From positions 124,001-188,000 of the forward strand of contig NZ_CAUFUE010000004.1 of the NCBI RefSeq assembly GCF_959029255.1: 64,000 bases of DNA. The letters run 5' to 3'. This DNA comes from an uncultured Bacteroides sp. GTDB lineage: Bacteria; Bacteroidota; Bacteroidia; Bacteroidales; Bacteroidaceae. The position numbers and the translations under genes are program-made. Shown in pieces: positions 1 through 8,150 of the stretch. A model generated the notes under the pieces. That model worked only from the letters and a program-made list of their open reading frames with translations. It was not told the origin of the DNA and made no database searches. How positions within the stretch are numbered: the first letter of the stretch is position 1; each line of letters starts with the position of its first letter.

Positions 1-85
1 TCAAGAAGAAGATTAACAACAAGAAAGCAATATCCGCCGTAGAACTTGAGTTAATATCAGGAACTTTTCTTTTTCCTTTTGCCAT
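1..85 (-). CDS. exbD: ExbD/TolR biopolymer transport protein, N-terminal fragment
   Basis: Only the first 28 codons are inside the window; the gene runs off the left edge. The start is the ATG at position 85. The protein begins with a short Lys/Arg-rich stretch (MAKGKRK), then VPDINSSSTADIAF and the start of a hydrophobic helix (LLLIFFL). This is the usual N terminus of ExbD/TolR: a cytoplasmic basic tail and one membrane helix carrying the conserved Asp (here in STADIAF) used for proton transfer. It follows the 161-residue membrane protein by 35 bp on the same strand, downstream of ExbB, so the three form an ExbB - X - ExbD operon. Its likely role is energising TonB-dependent outer membrane transport. 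The call rests on the N terminus and the context. Confidence 0.85.
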   Translation of the reverse strand, partial: MAKGKRKVPDINSSSTADIAFLLLIFFL

Positions 86-120
86 TGTAATTACTCTTTT
101 AACTGAGTTTCCTCAATTGG

Positions 121-606
121 TTATGATAATTTCTTCTTAATACTACTAAAGATAATTGCAAGCACAGTTGCGCCCAACAAAATATAGATAGTATAAAGGA
201 ACATATCAGTAATCTTCAACCAGAAAGGCACATTGTCTGAACCGTCATATCCTGGGATATTGAGAGGCTCACCGCTACCCATTGCCCAAGCAATAAAAAC
301 AACTACAGCTAAAATGATTACACCGATTAAAGATTTCAAAGCCTTTCCAGGATTATCCTTCAACGCAGTCCCAAACTGGAACAGGAAAGCAGCCAATGTA
401 GCGATTACAGCCAAACCGAACAAGCCATACATTAAGTAAATCAAGGCATCGGTCTGAGCAGGCTGCCACATTTCTGAGTCAACGCTCATCAGTACTGAAT
501 CGCCCTGAGCATCTCCACCGAGGTAGAACAAGCCCAGCACTACCAAGATGGCAGCAAACATTACGTACAGTACGTAGTATGATACTTTATATGATAACTT
601 AGCCAT
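121..606 (-). CDS. Four-helix inner membrane protein between exbB and exbD
   Basis: A 161-residue protein of unknown function. Four hydrophobic segments are visible at about residues 11-31, 54-82, 92-110 and 132-155, and it ends with a basic tail (KKKLS). No enzyme motif is seen. It lies 5 bp after exbB and 35 bp before exbD on the same strand, so it is almost certainly cotranscribed and may be a subunit or assembly partner of the ExbB/ExbD motor. From general knowledge, a small membrane protein in this position is common in Bacteroidales; its biochemical role is not known to me. Confidence 0.8.
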   Translation of the reverse strand: MAKLSYKVSYYVLYVMFAAILVVLGLFYLGGDAQGDSVLMSVDSEMWQPAQTDALIYLMYGLFGLAVIATLAAFLFQFGTALKDNPGKALKSLIGVIILAVVVFIAWAMGSGEPLNIPGYDGSDNVPFWLKITDMFLYTIYILLGATVLAIIFSSIKKKLS

Positions 607-611
607 TTCTA

Positions 612-1415
612 TTATTTTTTGTATTTCAAGTTATATTTGATAACCATATCCAACAGTGAGATAGAAGAATCTTCCATTTCGCTAGTCAAAGCTTCAATCT
701 TAGACAGGATGTAGTTATAGAATACCTGGAGAATCAAAGCAACAATCAAACCGAAGATAGTTGTAATCAAGGCTACTTTCATACCACCTGCTACAACCGT
801 CGGAGAGATATCACCTACTTGTTGGATTTTATCAAATGCCTGTACCATACCGATTACAGTACCCAAGAATCCTAATGACGGAGCCATTGCGATAAACAGT
901 GTAATCCAAGAGCAACCTTTTTCCAGGTAACCGGCTTGTACACCACCGTAAGAAACTACTGACTTTTCTACTACGTCGATACCTTGGTCAATTCTCATCA
1001 GACCTTGATAGTAGATAGAAGCGATAGGACCTCTAGTGTTACGTGCGATGTCTTTAGCAGCTTCAACGTCACCTTTTTCCAAAGCAGCTTCAATAGCAGC
1101 CAAGAACTTCTTTGTGTTGATTTCAGCCAAGCTCAAATAAATGATACGTTCAATACAGAATGCAAGACCGATAACCAATGCGATAGCTACCAAACTCATG
1201 AAAGATGCAGTACCTTCAATAAACTTAGTTTTGAGTTCTTTGTGGATACCACCTTCTGCAGCTTCCATTGCGGCAGGAGCAGCAGCGTCAGCAGCAGGTG
1301 CTACAGCTGCTTGTTCAGTTTGTTCAGCTGCAGGAGCATCTTGAGCCTGAGCAAGTTGAGTTGAGCCAAATGTTAAGACTCCCATCACAGCAACAATTGC
1401 AAATAACTTTTTCAT
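612..1415 (-). CDS. exbB: MotA/TolQ/ExbB proton channel family protein
   Basis: A 267-residue ExbB/TolQ-type protein, the proton-conducting subunit that powers TonB. It starts with a cleavable-looking signal (MKKLFAIVAVMGVLTFG...AQA), followed by an Ala/Pro/Glu-rich periplasmic stretch to about residue 55. A first membrane helix is at about 72-92. The MotA/TolQ/ExbB domain follows, with two more helices (about 168-190 and 210-232) and the typical GFLGTVIGMVQAF and GGMKVALITTIFGL motifs. The signal peptide plus long N-terminal extension is common in Bacteroidetes ExbB and differs from E. coli ExbB. First gene of the minus-strand ExbB - membrane protein - ExbD operon. Confidence 0.93.
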   Translation of the reverse strand: MKKLFAIVAVMGVLTFGSTQLAQAQDAPAAEQTEQAAVAPAADAAAPAAMEAAEGGIHKELKTKFIEGTASFMSLVAIALVIGLAFCIERIIYLSLAEINTKKFLAAIEAALEKGDVEAAKDIARNTRGPIASIYYQGLMRIDQGIDVVEKSVVSYGGVQAGYLEKGCSWITLFIAMAPSLGFLGTVIGMVQAFDKIQQVGDISPTVVAGGMKVALITTIFGLIVALILQVFYNYILSKIEALTSEMEDSSISLLDMVIKYNLKYKK

Positions 1416-1495
1416 TGTGTGTCTAATTTTTAAGATTAATTAATTAAATTACTTATTATATTTATTTGTTGTTTTCTCTTAATTTCAAACTATCG

Positions 1496-1583
1496 CGGAG
1501 AGACGGGGATTCGAACCCCGGATACCCTTTAGGGGTATACACGCTTTCCAGGCGTGCCTCTTCAACCACTCGAGCATCTCTCC
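1496..1583 (-). tRNA. tRNA-Ser (anticodon GGA)
   Basis: Read on the minus strand this is an 88-nt class II tRNA. The acceptor stem GGAGAGA (5' end at 1583) pairs with TCTCTCC (1497-1503). The anticodon loop reads CTGGAAA, anticodon GGA, for serine UCC/UCU. A long variable arm (TACCCCTAAAGGGTA) is typical of tRNA-Ser. The T loop is GGTTCGAATCC. The discriminator is G, and CCA is not encoded in the DNA after it. Confidence 0.97.
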
Positions 1584-1745
1584 AGTACACGCTTTCTCTG
1601 AAATCGGGTGCAAATTACAAAAAAAATGCGAACCACAAGCGTTTTCAGCTACAAATGTATTCTTTTTTTTGTTCTTCCGTAGCATTCTCCGGCTTTTATC
1701 TTGAATAATATCTCAAAATTAATAAACTTTAAAATCTACAAGACC

Positions 1746-2525
1746 TTATTTGAGTATTGCAAACACTTTTAATGCATTTTCAGAAGTTACCCATCCTACT
1801 TCCTCAGGCGCTTTGCGATAGATTTCAGCAACTTTTAAGAGAGTATCTTTCACATTTGCGCTCTCATTTCTTTTGCCTCTATTGGGCACAGGAGTCAGAT
1901 AAGGAGAGTCAGTTTCCAGCACTATGCGTTCCATCGGGATACCCTGCAATACTTGCGGTAAGGTTGATTTCTTAAATGTCACCACTCCATTAATTCCAAT
2001 ATAAAAACCCGGAAAATCAAGAATACGTGTTGCTTCTTCAATGCTTCCCGTGAAACTATGAAATATACCTCTTAATGGAGCCGCTTTATAGGATTCCAAC
2101 ACCTTATATATATAATCAAAGGCTTCCCGGCAATGTATAACTATCGGCAAATTATATTTCAAAGCCCATTCTATTTGCTGTTCAAATACAATTAATTGTT
2201 CTTTCAGAAATGTCTTATCCCAATAAAGATCCATCCCGATTTCACCAATTGCCACATACTCATTCCGCATAGCCAAATGTTCCGCTACTATTTCCAGTTC
2301 TTTCTTATAATCTGCATTTACCGAAGTAGGATGAAGCCCCATCATCGGAAAGCAATAACCTTTATAGTCGGAGCAAACACGAAGCATGGGTTCAATCGTA
2401 GTACTGTCTATATTGGGCATAAATATATGGGTAATCCCCGCCGCACGCGCACGTTCCATAACCTGCGGCAAATCATCTGAAAATTCCTCTAAAAAAAGAT
2501 GGGAATGTGAGTCCACTAATCTCAT
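1746..2525 (-). CDS. tatD: TatD family metal-dependent hydrolase (DNase)
   Basis: A 259-residue TIM-barrel metal-dependent hydrolase of the TatD/YcfH family, cytoplasmic. Visible metal-site motifs in order are DSHSHLF at residues 5-11 (HxH), GLHPTSV, IGEIGMDLYW, VIHCREAF, GIFHSFTG and LETDSPYLTPVPNRG near residue 204. Length and motif order match the family. The ATG start overlaps the stop of the upstream 237-residue gene by 4 bp (ATGA), indicating translational coupling. Known family members are 3'-5' exonucleases or DNases acting in DNA repair or degradation; the exact substrate cannot be read from sequence. Confidence 0.93.
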   Translation of the reverse strand: MRLVDSHSHLFLEEFSDDLPQVMERARAAGITHIFMPNIDSTTIEPMLRVCSDYKGYCFPMMGLHPTSVNADYKKELEIVAEHLAMRNEYVAIGEIGMDLYWDKTFLKEQLIVFEQQIEWALKYNLPIVIHCREAFDYIYKVLESYKAAPLRGIFHSFTGSIEEATRILDFPGFYIGINGVVTFKKSTLPQVLQGIPMERIVLETDSPYLTPVPNRGKRNESANVKDTLLKVAEIYRKAPEEVGWVTSENALKVFAILK

Positions 2526-3235
2526 GCGTCAACCTCTTCTATTTGTTTTTCACCGGTACGATAGTAGTAAATCACTCCATAATCACGGCATAAATCCAAT
2601 CGTTTCTCATTCGGAAGAACTTCCTCAAATTTCTTCTCTACCTGATTCCAGATATCCAAGATTAAGCCATCTGCATCAGCTCGCATTGCGGAAAGAGCTT
2701 CCAAGCTACGTGCAGTCGAAGCCTGTAAACTTTTCTGCCGTTCATAACTCTCCATAAAAATATCATAATGTACCCTTACTTTAGCAATAGTCGGGTTATA
2801 GATAGGGATTCCTCCCTGAGAAATACGCTTACTTTCACCATCTATAATTTTTCGCCCCCACTCTGCAAGAGAAGTTTCGGCCGACAAATCAGGTACATTA
2901 TTATTTTTTGCATCCAGCCCATAGTATTCCTTGTGGGAAATACGTACTTCCGAGCGGATAACAGCTAAATTCAATACTTGTATAAAATGAGAAATATAAA
3001 GTCGGGCAGTTTTCACATTAGCCTGATGCTTTCGTCCGGCTTTTGCCTGTCGTTCATAACATTCGGCATAATAAGCCTGCGCCGCTTCAAATTTCATCAG
3101 AAAATTACGGGCATCAGTCAGTGTCTTTAAAGATACAGCCAAATCATATACATTATATATATCACCTTTCACGACTACGGCTTTTAATGCACGTATTCTC
3201 GCTTGGTCTGTATTTGGTAATCTTCTATAAGGCAT
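2522..3235 (-). CDS. Conserved hypothetical protein, predicted helical
   Basis: A 237-residue soluble protein that I do not recognise. It is rich in charged residues and heptad-like stretches and looks mostly alpha-helical, with no signal peptide, membrane segment or catalytic motif. The start ATG is at 3235, 21 bp after the polyprenyl synthetase stop. Its 3' end overlaps tatD by 4 bp, so synthetase - this gene - tatD look like one minus-strand operon. The tight coupling to tatD is the only functional hint. Confidence 0.8.
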   Translation of the reverse strand: MPYRRLPNTDQARIRALKAVVVKGDIYNVYDLAVSLKTLTDARNFLMKFEAAQAYYAECYERQAKAGRKHQANVKTARLYISHFIQVLNLAVIRSEVRISHKEYYGLDAKNNNVPDLSAETSLAEWGRKIIDGESKRISQGGIPIYNPTIAKVRVHYDIFMESYERQKSLQASTARSLEALSAMRADADGLILDIWNQVEKKFEEVLPNEKRLDLCRDYGVIYYYRTGEKQIEEVDA

Positions 3236-3256
3236 TTTCTATCAGCTTAAGCATGA

Positions 3257-4231
3257 TTATACCTGGCGGTACATCAGTTTTTTCATTAGTTCTTCAAGTT
3301 CCTTTTTCTTTTCATCGGCAACTTTCACTGTCGCAAGACTTTCCACTGCTTTTGCGCAATATTCAGTCATTTTTTCCTCACAAATGGCTTTCACCCCTAT
3401 TTGATTATACAATTCCGTTACAGCGGCTATTTTCTCAGCAGCATCGAATGAAGTAGCATTTATCCAATAATTCAATTGTCTTGCCTGCTCTTCATCGGCA
3501 TGCTCCAACGCCTTTATCAACAAATAGGTCTTTTTATTACAAAGTATATCACCACCTATATTTTTCCCGAAAACGGCAGTATTTCCATATACATCAAGCA
3601 AATCATCTTTTAACTGAAATGCTACCCCTAGATTTACACCAAAATCATACAGATTTTCAGCGTCTTCGGCAGAAGCCCCCGCCAAAAGCGCACCGATTTT
3701 CAGGCTTGCAGCCAAAAGAACCGATGTTTTCAGACGAATCATTTCAAGGTATTCTGTATCCCCCACATCGTTCCGTTGTTCAAAATCCATATCCAACTGC
3801 TGGCCTTCACAAATTTCCAATGCCGTCAGGCTAAAGAGGTCTATCACCTCCTTCAGACATTCAGTCGGACACTGTGCCATGAACTGATATGCCAACACCA
3901 ACATCGCATCACCTGAAAGGATAGCAGTATTGTCATTCCAAACTTTATGGACCGTCGCCTTACCTCTACGTTTATCGGCACGATCCATCAAATCATCATG
4001 CAGCAACGTATAGTTATGATAAACTTCAATACCCGTTGCCGGTGAAAGAATATGGGTTACATCATCTTTATAAAGATTATAAGCCATCAACATCAATACC
4101 GGACGAATTCTTTTACCGCCAATGGACAACACATAGGCCACCGGATCATACAATCCTTTCGGAGTACGCGTAAACTGCAAATCTGCAATATGAGTATTTA
4201 TTTTTTCGAGAAGCTCGGAAGCTGTAAACAT
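3257..4231 (-). CDS. Polyprenyl synthetase (trans-isoprenyl diphosphate synthase)
   Basis: Builds linear prenyl diphosphates from allylic diphosphate and isopentenyl diphosphate, for quinone side chains or lipid carriers. Both aspartate-rich motifs are present: LLHDDLMD followed by ADKRRGK (first DDxxD) and QLKDDLLD (second). GGKRIRP near residue 39 binds isopentenyl diphosphate. The chosen ATG at 4231 gives 324 residues (MFTASELLEK...). The frame extends upstream to 4294, but that extension encodes an atypical hydrophobic leader overlapping the tonB terminator hairpin. Chain length cannot be read safely; a family similar to octaprenyl/geranylgeranyl synthases is likely. It opens the operon with the unknown gene and tatD. 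Confidence 0.93.
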   Translation of the reverse strand: MFTASELLEKINTHIADLQFTRTPKGLYDPVAYVLSIGGKRIRPVLMLMAYNLYKDDVTHILSPATGIEVYHNYTLLHDDLMDRADKRRGKATVHKVWNDNTAILSGDAMLVLAYQFMAQCPTECLKEVIDLFSLTALEICEGQQLDMDFEQRNDVGDTEYLEMIRLKTSVLLAASLKIGALLAGASAEDAENLYDFGVNLGVAFQLKDDLLDVYGNTAVFGKNIGGDILCNKKTYLLIKALEHADEEQARQLNYWINATSFDAAEKIAAVTELYNQIGVKAICEEKMTEYCAKAVESLATVKVADEKKKELEELMKKLMYRQV

Positions 4232-4260
4232 AAGTATATAAATTAGAGGAATAGCAAGGA

Positions 4261-4290
4261 ATGAAAAGAGGCTGCTTTTCGGCAGCCTCT
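4261..4290 (-). terminator. Intrinsic terminator of tonB
   Basis: Stem AGAGGCTGC (4267-4275) pairs perfectly with GCAGCCTCT (4282-4290) around a 6-nt loop. On the minus strand it is followed by TTTTCAT. It lies 19 bp after the tonB stop. Confidence 0.85.
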
Positions 4291-4308
4291 CCACTTATAG
4301 ATATTTTA

Positions 4309-4995
4309 TTACTGCAATCTAAACATTACAGGTACCGTATATTTAACGCGCACGGGTTTACCACGCTGCATACCCGGTTTCCACTTAGGCATTGCACTAA
4401 TCACACGGATAGCTTCTTTATCCAAATAGGGGTCAACACCTCTCAATACTTTAGCATCAACGATACTACCGTCCTTGTTAACAACGAACTGTACAGTTAC
4501 ACGGCCTTGAGTTCCGTTTTCCTGAGCAATAGTCGGATATTTGATATTTTTGCTTAAGTACTGCATCAAACCAGCCATACCACCGTCCGGGAATTCCGGC
4601 ATATTTTCTACAACTTCGAAAATAGTTTGTTCTTCCGGTTCTTCTTCCTCAACAGCCACCGGGACGTATTTGATTTCTACGGCCTGATTGGTTTCCTCAG
4701 AAGTAGCGATAGTAGTTTCTTCCACATCAGCATCGTCATCTACGATTGTCAGTGTTTCAGCAATCGAAGGTGCTTCAGGAGGGGGAGGAGCAACCTGCTC
4801 GGGTTGTTCTGTAATAGGAATGATTTCCTCTTCAAATACGAGGTCGGTGATAGCCTGACTCGTATCAATCTTGATGTCACGCTTAGTCCATTCGAACGCG
4901 ATGAACATGAATGCGAGCACGATTACATAACCGATGAGCATCCAAGTTGACTTCTTGTTCTCCAAGTCTGCTTTAGGTGTCTTTTTAATTTCCAT
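4309..4995 (-). CDS. tonB: Energy transducer TonB
   Basis: A 228-residue TonB. There is one N-terminal membrane helix at about residues 18-36 after a short basic cytoplasmic tail. A Glu/Pro-rich periplasmic linker follows (APPPPEAPS around residue 70), then the C-terminal TonB domain at about 140-228 (VQFVVNKDGSIVDAKVLRG; MPKWKPGMQRGKPV). It couples the ExbB/ExbD motor to TonB-dependent receptors such as the SusC protein at 39.5 kb. It is a monocistronic unit with its own terminator, and a -7 promoter-like box lies about 36 bp upstream of the start. Confidence 0.95.
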   Translation of the reverse strand: MEIKKTPKADLENKKSTWMLIGYVIVLAFMFIAFEWTKRDIKIDTSQAITDLVFEEEIIPITEQPEQVAPPPPEAPSIAETLTIVDDDADVEETTIATSEETNQAVEIKYVPVAVEEEEPEEQTIFEVVENMPEFPDGGMAGLMQYLSKNIKYPTIAQENGTQGRVTVQFVVNKDGSIVDAKVLRGVDPYLDKEAIRVISAMPKWKPGMQRGKPVRVKYTVPVMFRLQ

Positions 4996-5030
4996 AATTT
5001 ATAATATAATTTTAGTGTTTCTCATTGGGG

Positions 5031-5038
5031 CAAATATA
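5031..5038 (-). promoter_or_regulatory. Candidate -7 box for tonB
   Basis: On the minus strand the sequence is TATATTTG, matching the Bacteroides -7 consensus TAnnTTTG, about 36 bp before the tonB ATG. No clear -33 TTTG is visible at the expected distance. Confidence 0.45.
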
Positions 5039-5173
5039 GTACTTTTCCCACGATTGTTCTCGCTTAGATGTGTTTTTTTACACAATAAGCAATGCATTTT
5101 CGTTTTTTTAATTCTTCAAAAGCATCCATACGCTTTTGTGCCACAAATGTAACGAGATATTTTAAAAATACCG

Positions 5174-5181
5174 TATCTTTG
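5174..5181 (+). promoter_or_regulatory. Candidate -7 box for cmk-ispH
   Basis: TATCTTTG matches the Bacteroides -7 consensus and lies 80 bp upstream of the cmk ATG. No good -33 element is seen. The 265-bp gap between tonB and cmk otherwise holds only AT-rich sequence. Confidence 0.45.
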
Positions 5182-5261
5182 GCAAGAATTTTAGATGAAT
5201 TATTGAAAAATCCTCTCAGAAGAGAAAAAAATCGTAGAATTAAAGTATAAAATCATTTCAA

Positions 5262-5951
5262 ATGAAAAAGATAACAATTGCAATCGACGGCTTTTCCTCC
5301 TGTGGAAAAAGTACCATGGCAAAAGACCTTGCACGTGAAATCGGATACATATATATAGATAGCGGCGCCATGTATCGTGCAGTCACTTTATATAGCATGG
5401 AAAACGGTATTTTCCAGAATGAAAAAATCGACACGGAAAAACTGAAGGAGCAAATCAAGGACATTCATATTTCTTTCCGTCTTAATCCGGATACAGGACG
5501 CCCTGATACCTACCTTAACGGAGAAAACGTAGAAAACAAAATCCGCACGATGGATGTTTCTTCTCATGTAAGTCCTATTGCCGCTCTAGGCTTTGTACGC
5601 GAAGCAATGGTGGCGCAGCAGCAGGAAATGGGCAAAGCCAAAGGAATTGTAATGGATGGCCGCGATATCGGCACTACTGTTTTTCCGGATGCGGAACTAA
5701 AAATCTTTGTAACCGCTTCTCCCGAAATTCGTGCGCAGCGCCGATATGATGAACTGAAAGTCAAAGGACAGGAAGCGAGCTTTGATGAAATTTTGGAGAA
5801 CGTGAAACAACGGGACCATATTGACCAAAACCGGGAAGTAAGTCCGCTCCGCAAAGCAGACGATGCACTGTTGCTCGACAATAGCCAGATGACTATTTCC
5901 CAACAAAAAGAATGGTTGTCAGAGCAATTCAACAGGGTGTGTAAAGCATAG
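5262..5951 (+). CDS. cmk: Cytidylate kinase
   Basis: Phosphorylates CMP and dCMP with ATP in the cytoplasm, feeding CDP/dCDP pools. The P-loop is GFSSCGKSTMAK at residues 9-20. The CMP-binding and core region contains DSGAMYRAVTLY, MDGRDIGTTVFPDAELKIF and the lid region RRYDELKVKGQ. At 229 residues it has the normal bacterial length. It reads in the same direction as ispH, 63 bp upstream of it, so they are probably cotranscribed. Confidence 0.96.
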   Translation: MKKITIAIDGFSSCGKSTMAKDLAREIGYIYIDSGAMYRAVTLYSMENGIFQNEKIDTEKLKEQIKDIHISFRLNPDTGRPDTYLNGENVENKIRTMDVSSHVSPIAALGFVREAMVAQQQEMGKAKGIVMDGRDIGTTVFPDAELKIFVTASPEIRAQRRYDELKVKGQEASFDEILENVKQRDHIDQNREVSPLRKADDALLLDNSQMTISQQKEWLSEQFNRVCKA

Positions 5952-6014
5952 CACCGAAAAGGAAACGCCCTTTTATACATTTTATTTATCATCTATAAAT
6001 CAACAATTTACAAA

Positions 6015-6878
6015 ATGATAAAAGTAGAAATAGATGAAGGTTCAGGTTTTTGTTTCGGAGTAGTCACAGCAATAAATAAAGCTGAAGAAGAACTTGCAAA
6101 AGGTGGTACATTATATTGCCTGGGAGATATTGTACACAATAGCCGGGAAGTAGAACGTCTGAAAGAAATGGGGCTTATCACCATCAATCACGATGAATTC
6201 AACCATCTGCATAATGTAAAAGTACTGCTACGGGCTCATGGCGAACCACCTGAAACATACGATATTGCCCGCCGTAATAATATTGAAATCATCGATGCAA
6301 CTTGCCCCGTTGTTCTTCGTTTGCAAAAGAAAATCAAACAGGAATATACGCAGGAAAGTAATGAAGACAAGCAAATCGTGATATATGGAAAAAACGGGCA
6401 TGCCGAAGTACTGGGATTGGTAGGACAGACTACCGGAAAGGCGATAGTCATAGAGAAACTGGAAGAAGCCAAACACTTGGATTTCAGTAAAAGTATCCGT
6501 CTTTATTCTCAAACCACTAAATCCTTGGAAGAATTTCAAAAGATTGTGGAGTATATCAAGGAACATATTTCACCAAACGTCACTTTTGAATATTATGATA
6601 CCATCTGTCGGCAAGTTGCTAACCGCATTCCTAATATCCGCAAGTTTGCAGCTTCGCACGACCTGATATTTTTTGTCAGTGGCAAAAAAAGTTCCAACGG
6701 AAAGATTCTGTTCCATGAATGTAAATCAGTCAATCCAAACTCACATTTTATAGACAGCGCAGAAGAAATTGACAGCAATCTGCTTATTGGAGCAACCTCT
6801 ATTGGTATATGCGGGGCAACCTCCACGCCAAAATGGTTAATGGAAGAAATATCCAAAGCGATTAAGTCACGCCTTTAG
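6015..6878 (+). CDS. ispH: 4-hydroxy-3-methylbut-2-enyl diphosphate reductase
   Basis: Last step of the MEP isoprenoid pathway: reductive dehydroxylation of HMBPP to IPP and DMAPP by a [4Fe-4S] enzyme. The three cluster cysteines are visible in GSGFCFGV (residue 13), IDATCPVV (about 97) and GICGATSTP (about 267). The substrate-binding His residues are in DIVHNSREV and GKNGHAEVLG. At 287 residues it is normal length. It supplies the prenyl units used by the polyprenyl synthetase on the opposite strand nearby. Confidence 0.96.
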   Translation: MIKVEIDEGSGFCFGVVTAINKAEEELAKGGTLYCLGDIVHNSREVERLKEMGLITINHDEFNHLHNVKVLLRAHGEPPETYDIARRNNIEIIDATCPVVLRLQKKIKQEYTQESNEDKQIVIYGKNGHAEVLGLVGQTTGKAIVIEKLEEAKHLDFSKSIRLYSQTTKSLEEFQKIVEYIKEHISPNVTFEYYDTICRQVANRIPNIRKFAASHDLIFFVSGKKSSNGKILFHECKSVNPNSHFIDSAEEIDSNLLIGATSIGICGATSTPKWLMEEISKAIKSRL

Positions 6879-6945
6879 GCCAAAATGTCATCCTTTTGGA
6901 ACAGCAAATTAACGTAATTTATTAGTCATGGCCTTAGCTTTTTGC

Positions 6946-6953
6946 TATCTTTG
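6946..6953 (+). promoter_or_regulatory. Candidate -7 box for pfkA
   Basis: TATCTTTG, 29 bp before the pfkA ATG, matches TAnnTTTG. The -33 region is poor (TTAG at about the right distance). Confidence 0.5.
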
Positions 6954-6982
6954 CGCCGATTATTAACATAAAAAAGATTGTT

Positions 6983-7963
6983 ATGGGAACAGTTAAGTGC
7001 ATCGGTATCTTGACATCCGGAGGTGATGCTCCGGGAATGAACGCCGCTATTCGCGCGGTGACGCGTGCAGCTATTTACAACGGACTGGGAGTAAAAGGTA
7101 TATATAGAGGTTATAAGGGTCTAGTGACCGGCGAAATAAAGGAATTCAAAAGCCAGAATGTAAGTAACATCATCCAATTAGGTGGTACTATTTTGAAAAC
7201 AGCCCGGTGTAAAGAGTTTAAAACACCTGAAGGTCGGCAGATTGCGTACGACAACATGAAGAAAGAAGGCATCGACGCTTTGGTAGTCATTGGCGGTGAC
7301 GGTTCTCTATCGGGTGCACGCATTTTTGCACAAGAATTTGATGTCCCTTGTATCGGTTTACCGGGAACTATCGACAACGACCTTTATGGTACAGATACTA
7401 CAATCGGTTATGATACGGCATTGAATACAATTCTGGATGCAGTAGATAAAATCCGTGATACGGCAACCTCTCACGAGCGTTTGTTCTTTGTAGAAGTAAT
7501 GGGACGTGATGCGGGCTTCCTTGCTTTGAACGGCGCCATAGCTTCCGGCGCAGAAGCAGCCATTATTCCCGAATTCAGTACAGAAGTCGACCAATTGGAA
7601 GAATTTATCAAGAACGGCTTCCGCAAATCAAAGAACAGTAGTATAGTACTCGTTGCTGAAAGTGAATTGACCGGTGGCGCCATGCACTATGCAGAACGTG
7701 TAAAGAATGAGTATCCAGAATACGATGTACGTGTAACCATTCTCGGCCACTTGCAACGTGGAGGAAGTCCTACCGCTCACGACCGAATTCTTGCCAGCCG
7801 TATGGGTGCTGCCGCTATTGATGCTATCATGGAAGGACAACGTAATGTCATGATTGGTATCGAACATGACGAAGTTGTTTATGTTCCTTTTACAAAAGCA
7901 ATCAAGAATGATAAACCTATTAAGAAAGATTTGGTAAATGTATTGAGAGAACTCTCAATCTAA
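6983..7963 (+). CDS. pfkA: 6-phosphofructokinase
   Basis: Commits fructose 6-phosphate to glycolysis (ATP + F6P to F1,6BP). Group A PFK features in order: LTSGGDAPGMNAAIRA (residues 9-24), IGGDGSLSGA (about 101), the catalytic PGTIDNDLYGTDTTIGYDTA block (about 122-141), and EVMGRDAGFLA with Arg for F6P binding. The GGDGS sequence is typical of the ATP-dependent form rather than the pyrophosphate-dependent one. At 326 residues it matches the short bacterial enzyme. Monocistronic, with its own promoter-like box and a large palindrome after its stop. Confidence 0.95.
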   Translation: MGTVKCIGILTSGGDAPGMNAAIRAVTRAAIYNGLGVKGIYRGYKGLVTGEIKEFKSQNVSNIIQLGGTILKTARCKEFKTPEGRQIAYDNMKKEGIDALVVIGGDGSLSGARIFAQEFDVPCIGLPGTIDNDLYGTDTTIGYDTALNTILDAVDKIRDTATSHERLFFVEVMGRDAGFLALNGAIASGAEAAIIPEFSTEVDQLEEFIKNGFRKSKNSSIVLVAESELTGGAMHYAERVKNEYPEYDVRVTILGHLQRGGSPTAHDRILASRMGAAAIDAIMEGQRNVMIGIEHDEVVYVPFTKAIKNDKPIKKDLVNVLRELSI

Positions 7964-7980
7964 TTCAAATACTACAAGTT

Positions 7981-8134
7981 GAAGGTGTGTCAAAACAAAA
8001 ATTCGCTTACTATTTATTTCTTTTTAGGCACGAATTACGCGGATTTCACGGAAAAAGAATAATAAAAAGAATCCGTGAAATCCGTGTAATCTGCGCCTAA
8101 AAAGAAATCTTCAAGCGTATTTTGACATACCTTC
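7981..8134. repeat. 154-bp imperfect palindromic repeat element
   Basis: Two nested inverted repeats. The inner arms are 8017-8051 and 8073-8107 (35 nt, about 31 matching; they contain CGGATTTCACGG and CCGTGAAATCCG). The outer arms are 7981-7996 (GAAGGTGTGTCAAAAC) and 8119-8134 (ATTTTGACATACCTTC). It fills the gap between the convergent pfkA and short-chain dehydrogenase genes, codes for nothing, and could act as a two-way terminator. The nested symmetry looks like a small non-autonomous repeat element. Confidence 0.75.
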
Positions 8135-8150
8135 AATTATAATAGGTCTC

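Noticed and set aside
1466..1708. Short frames on both strands over the tRNA-Ser gene
   Set aside because: They exist only because the tRNA lacks stops in these frames; the tRNA folds completely.
3257..4294. Longer start for the polyprenyl synthetase
   Set aside because: The extra 21 residues are hydrophobic, unlike the family, and would place the start in the tonB terminator hairpin.
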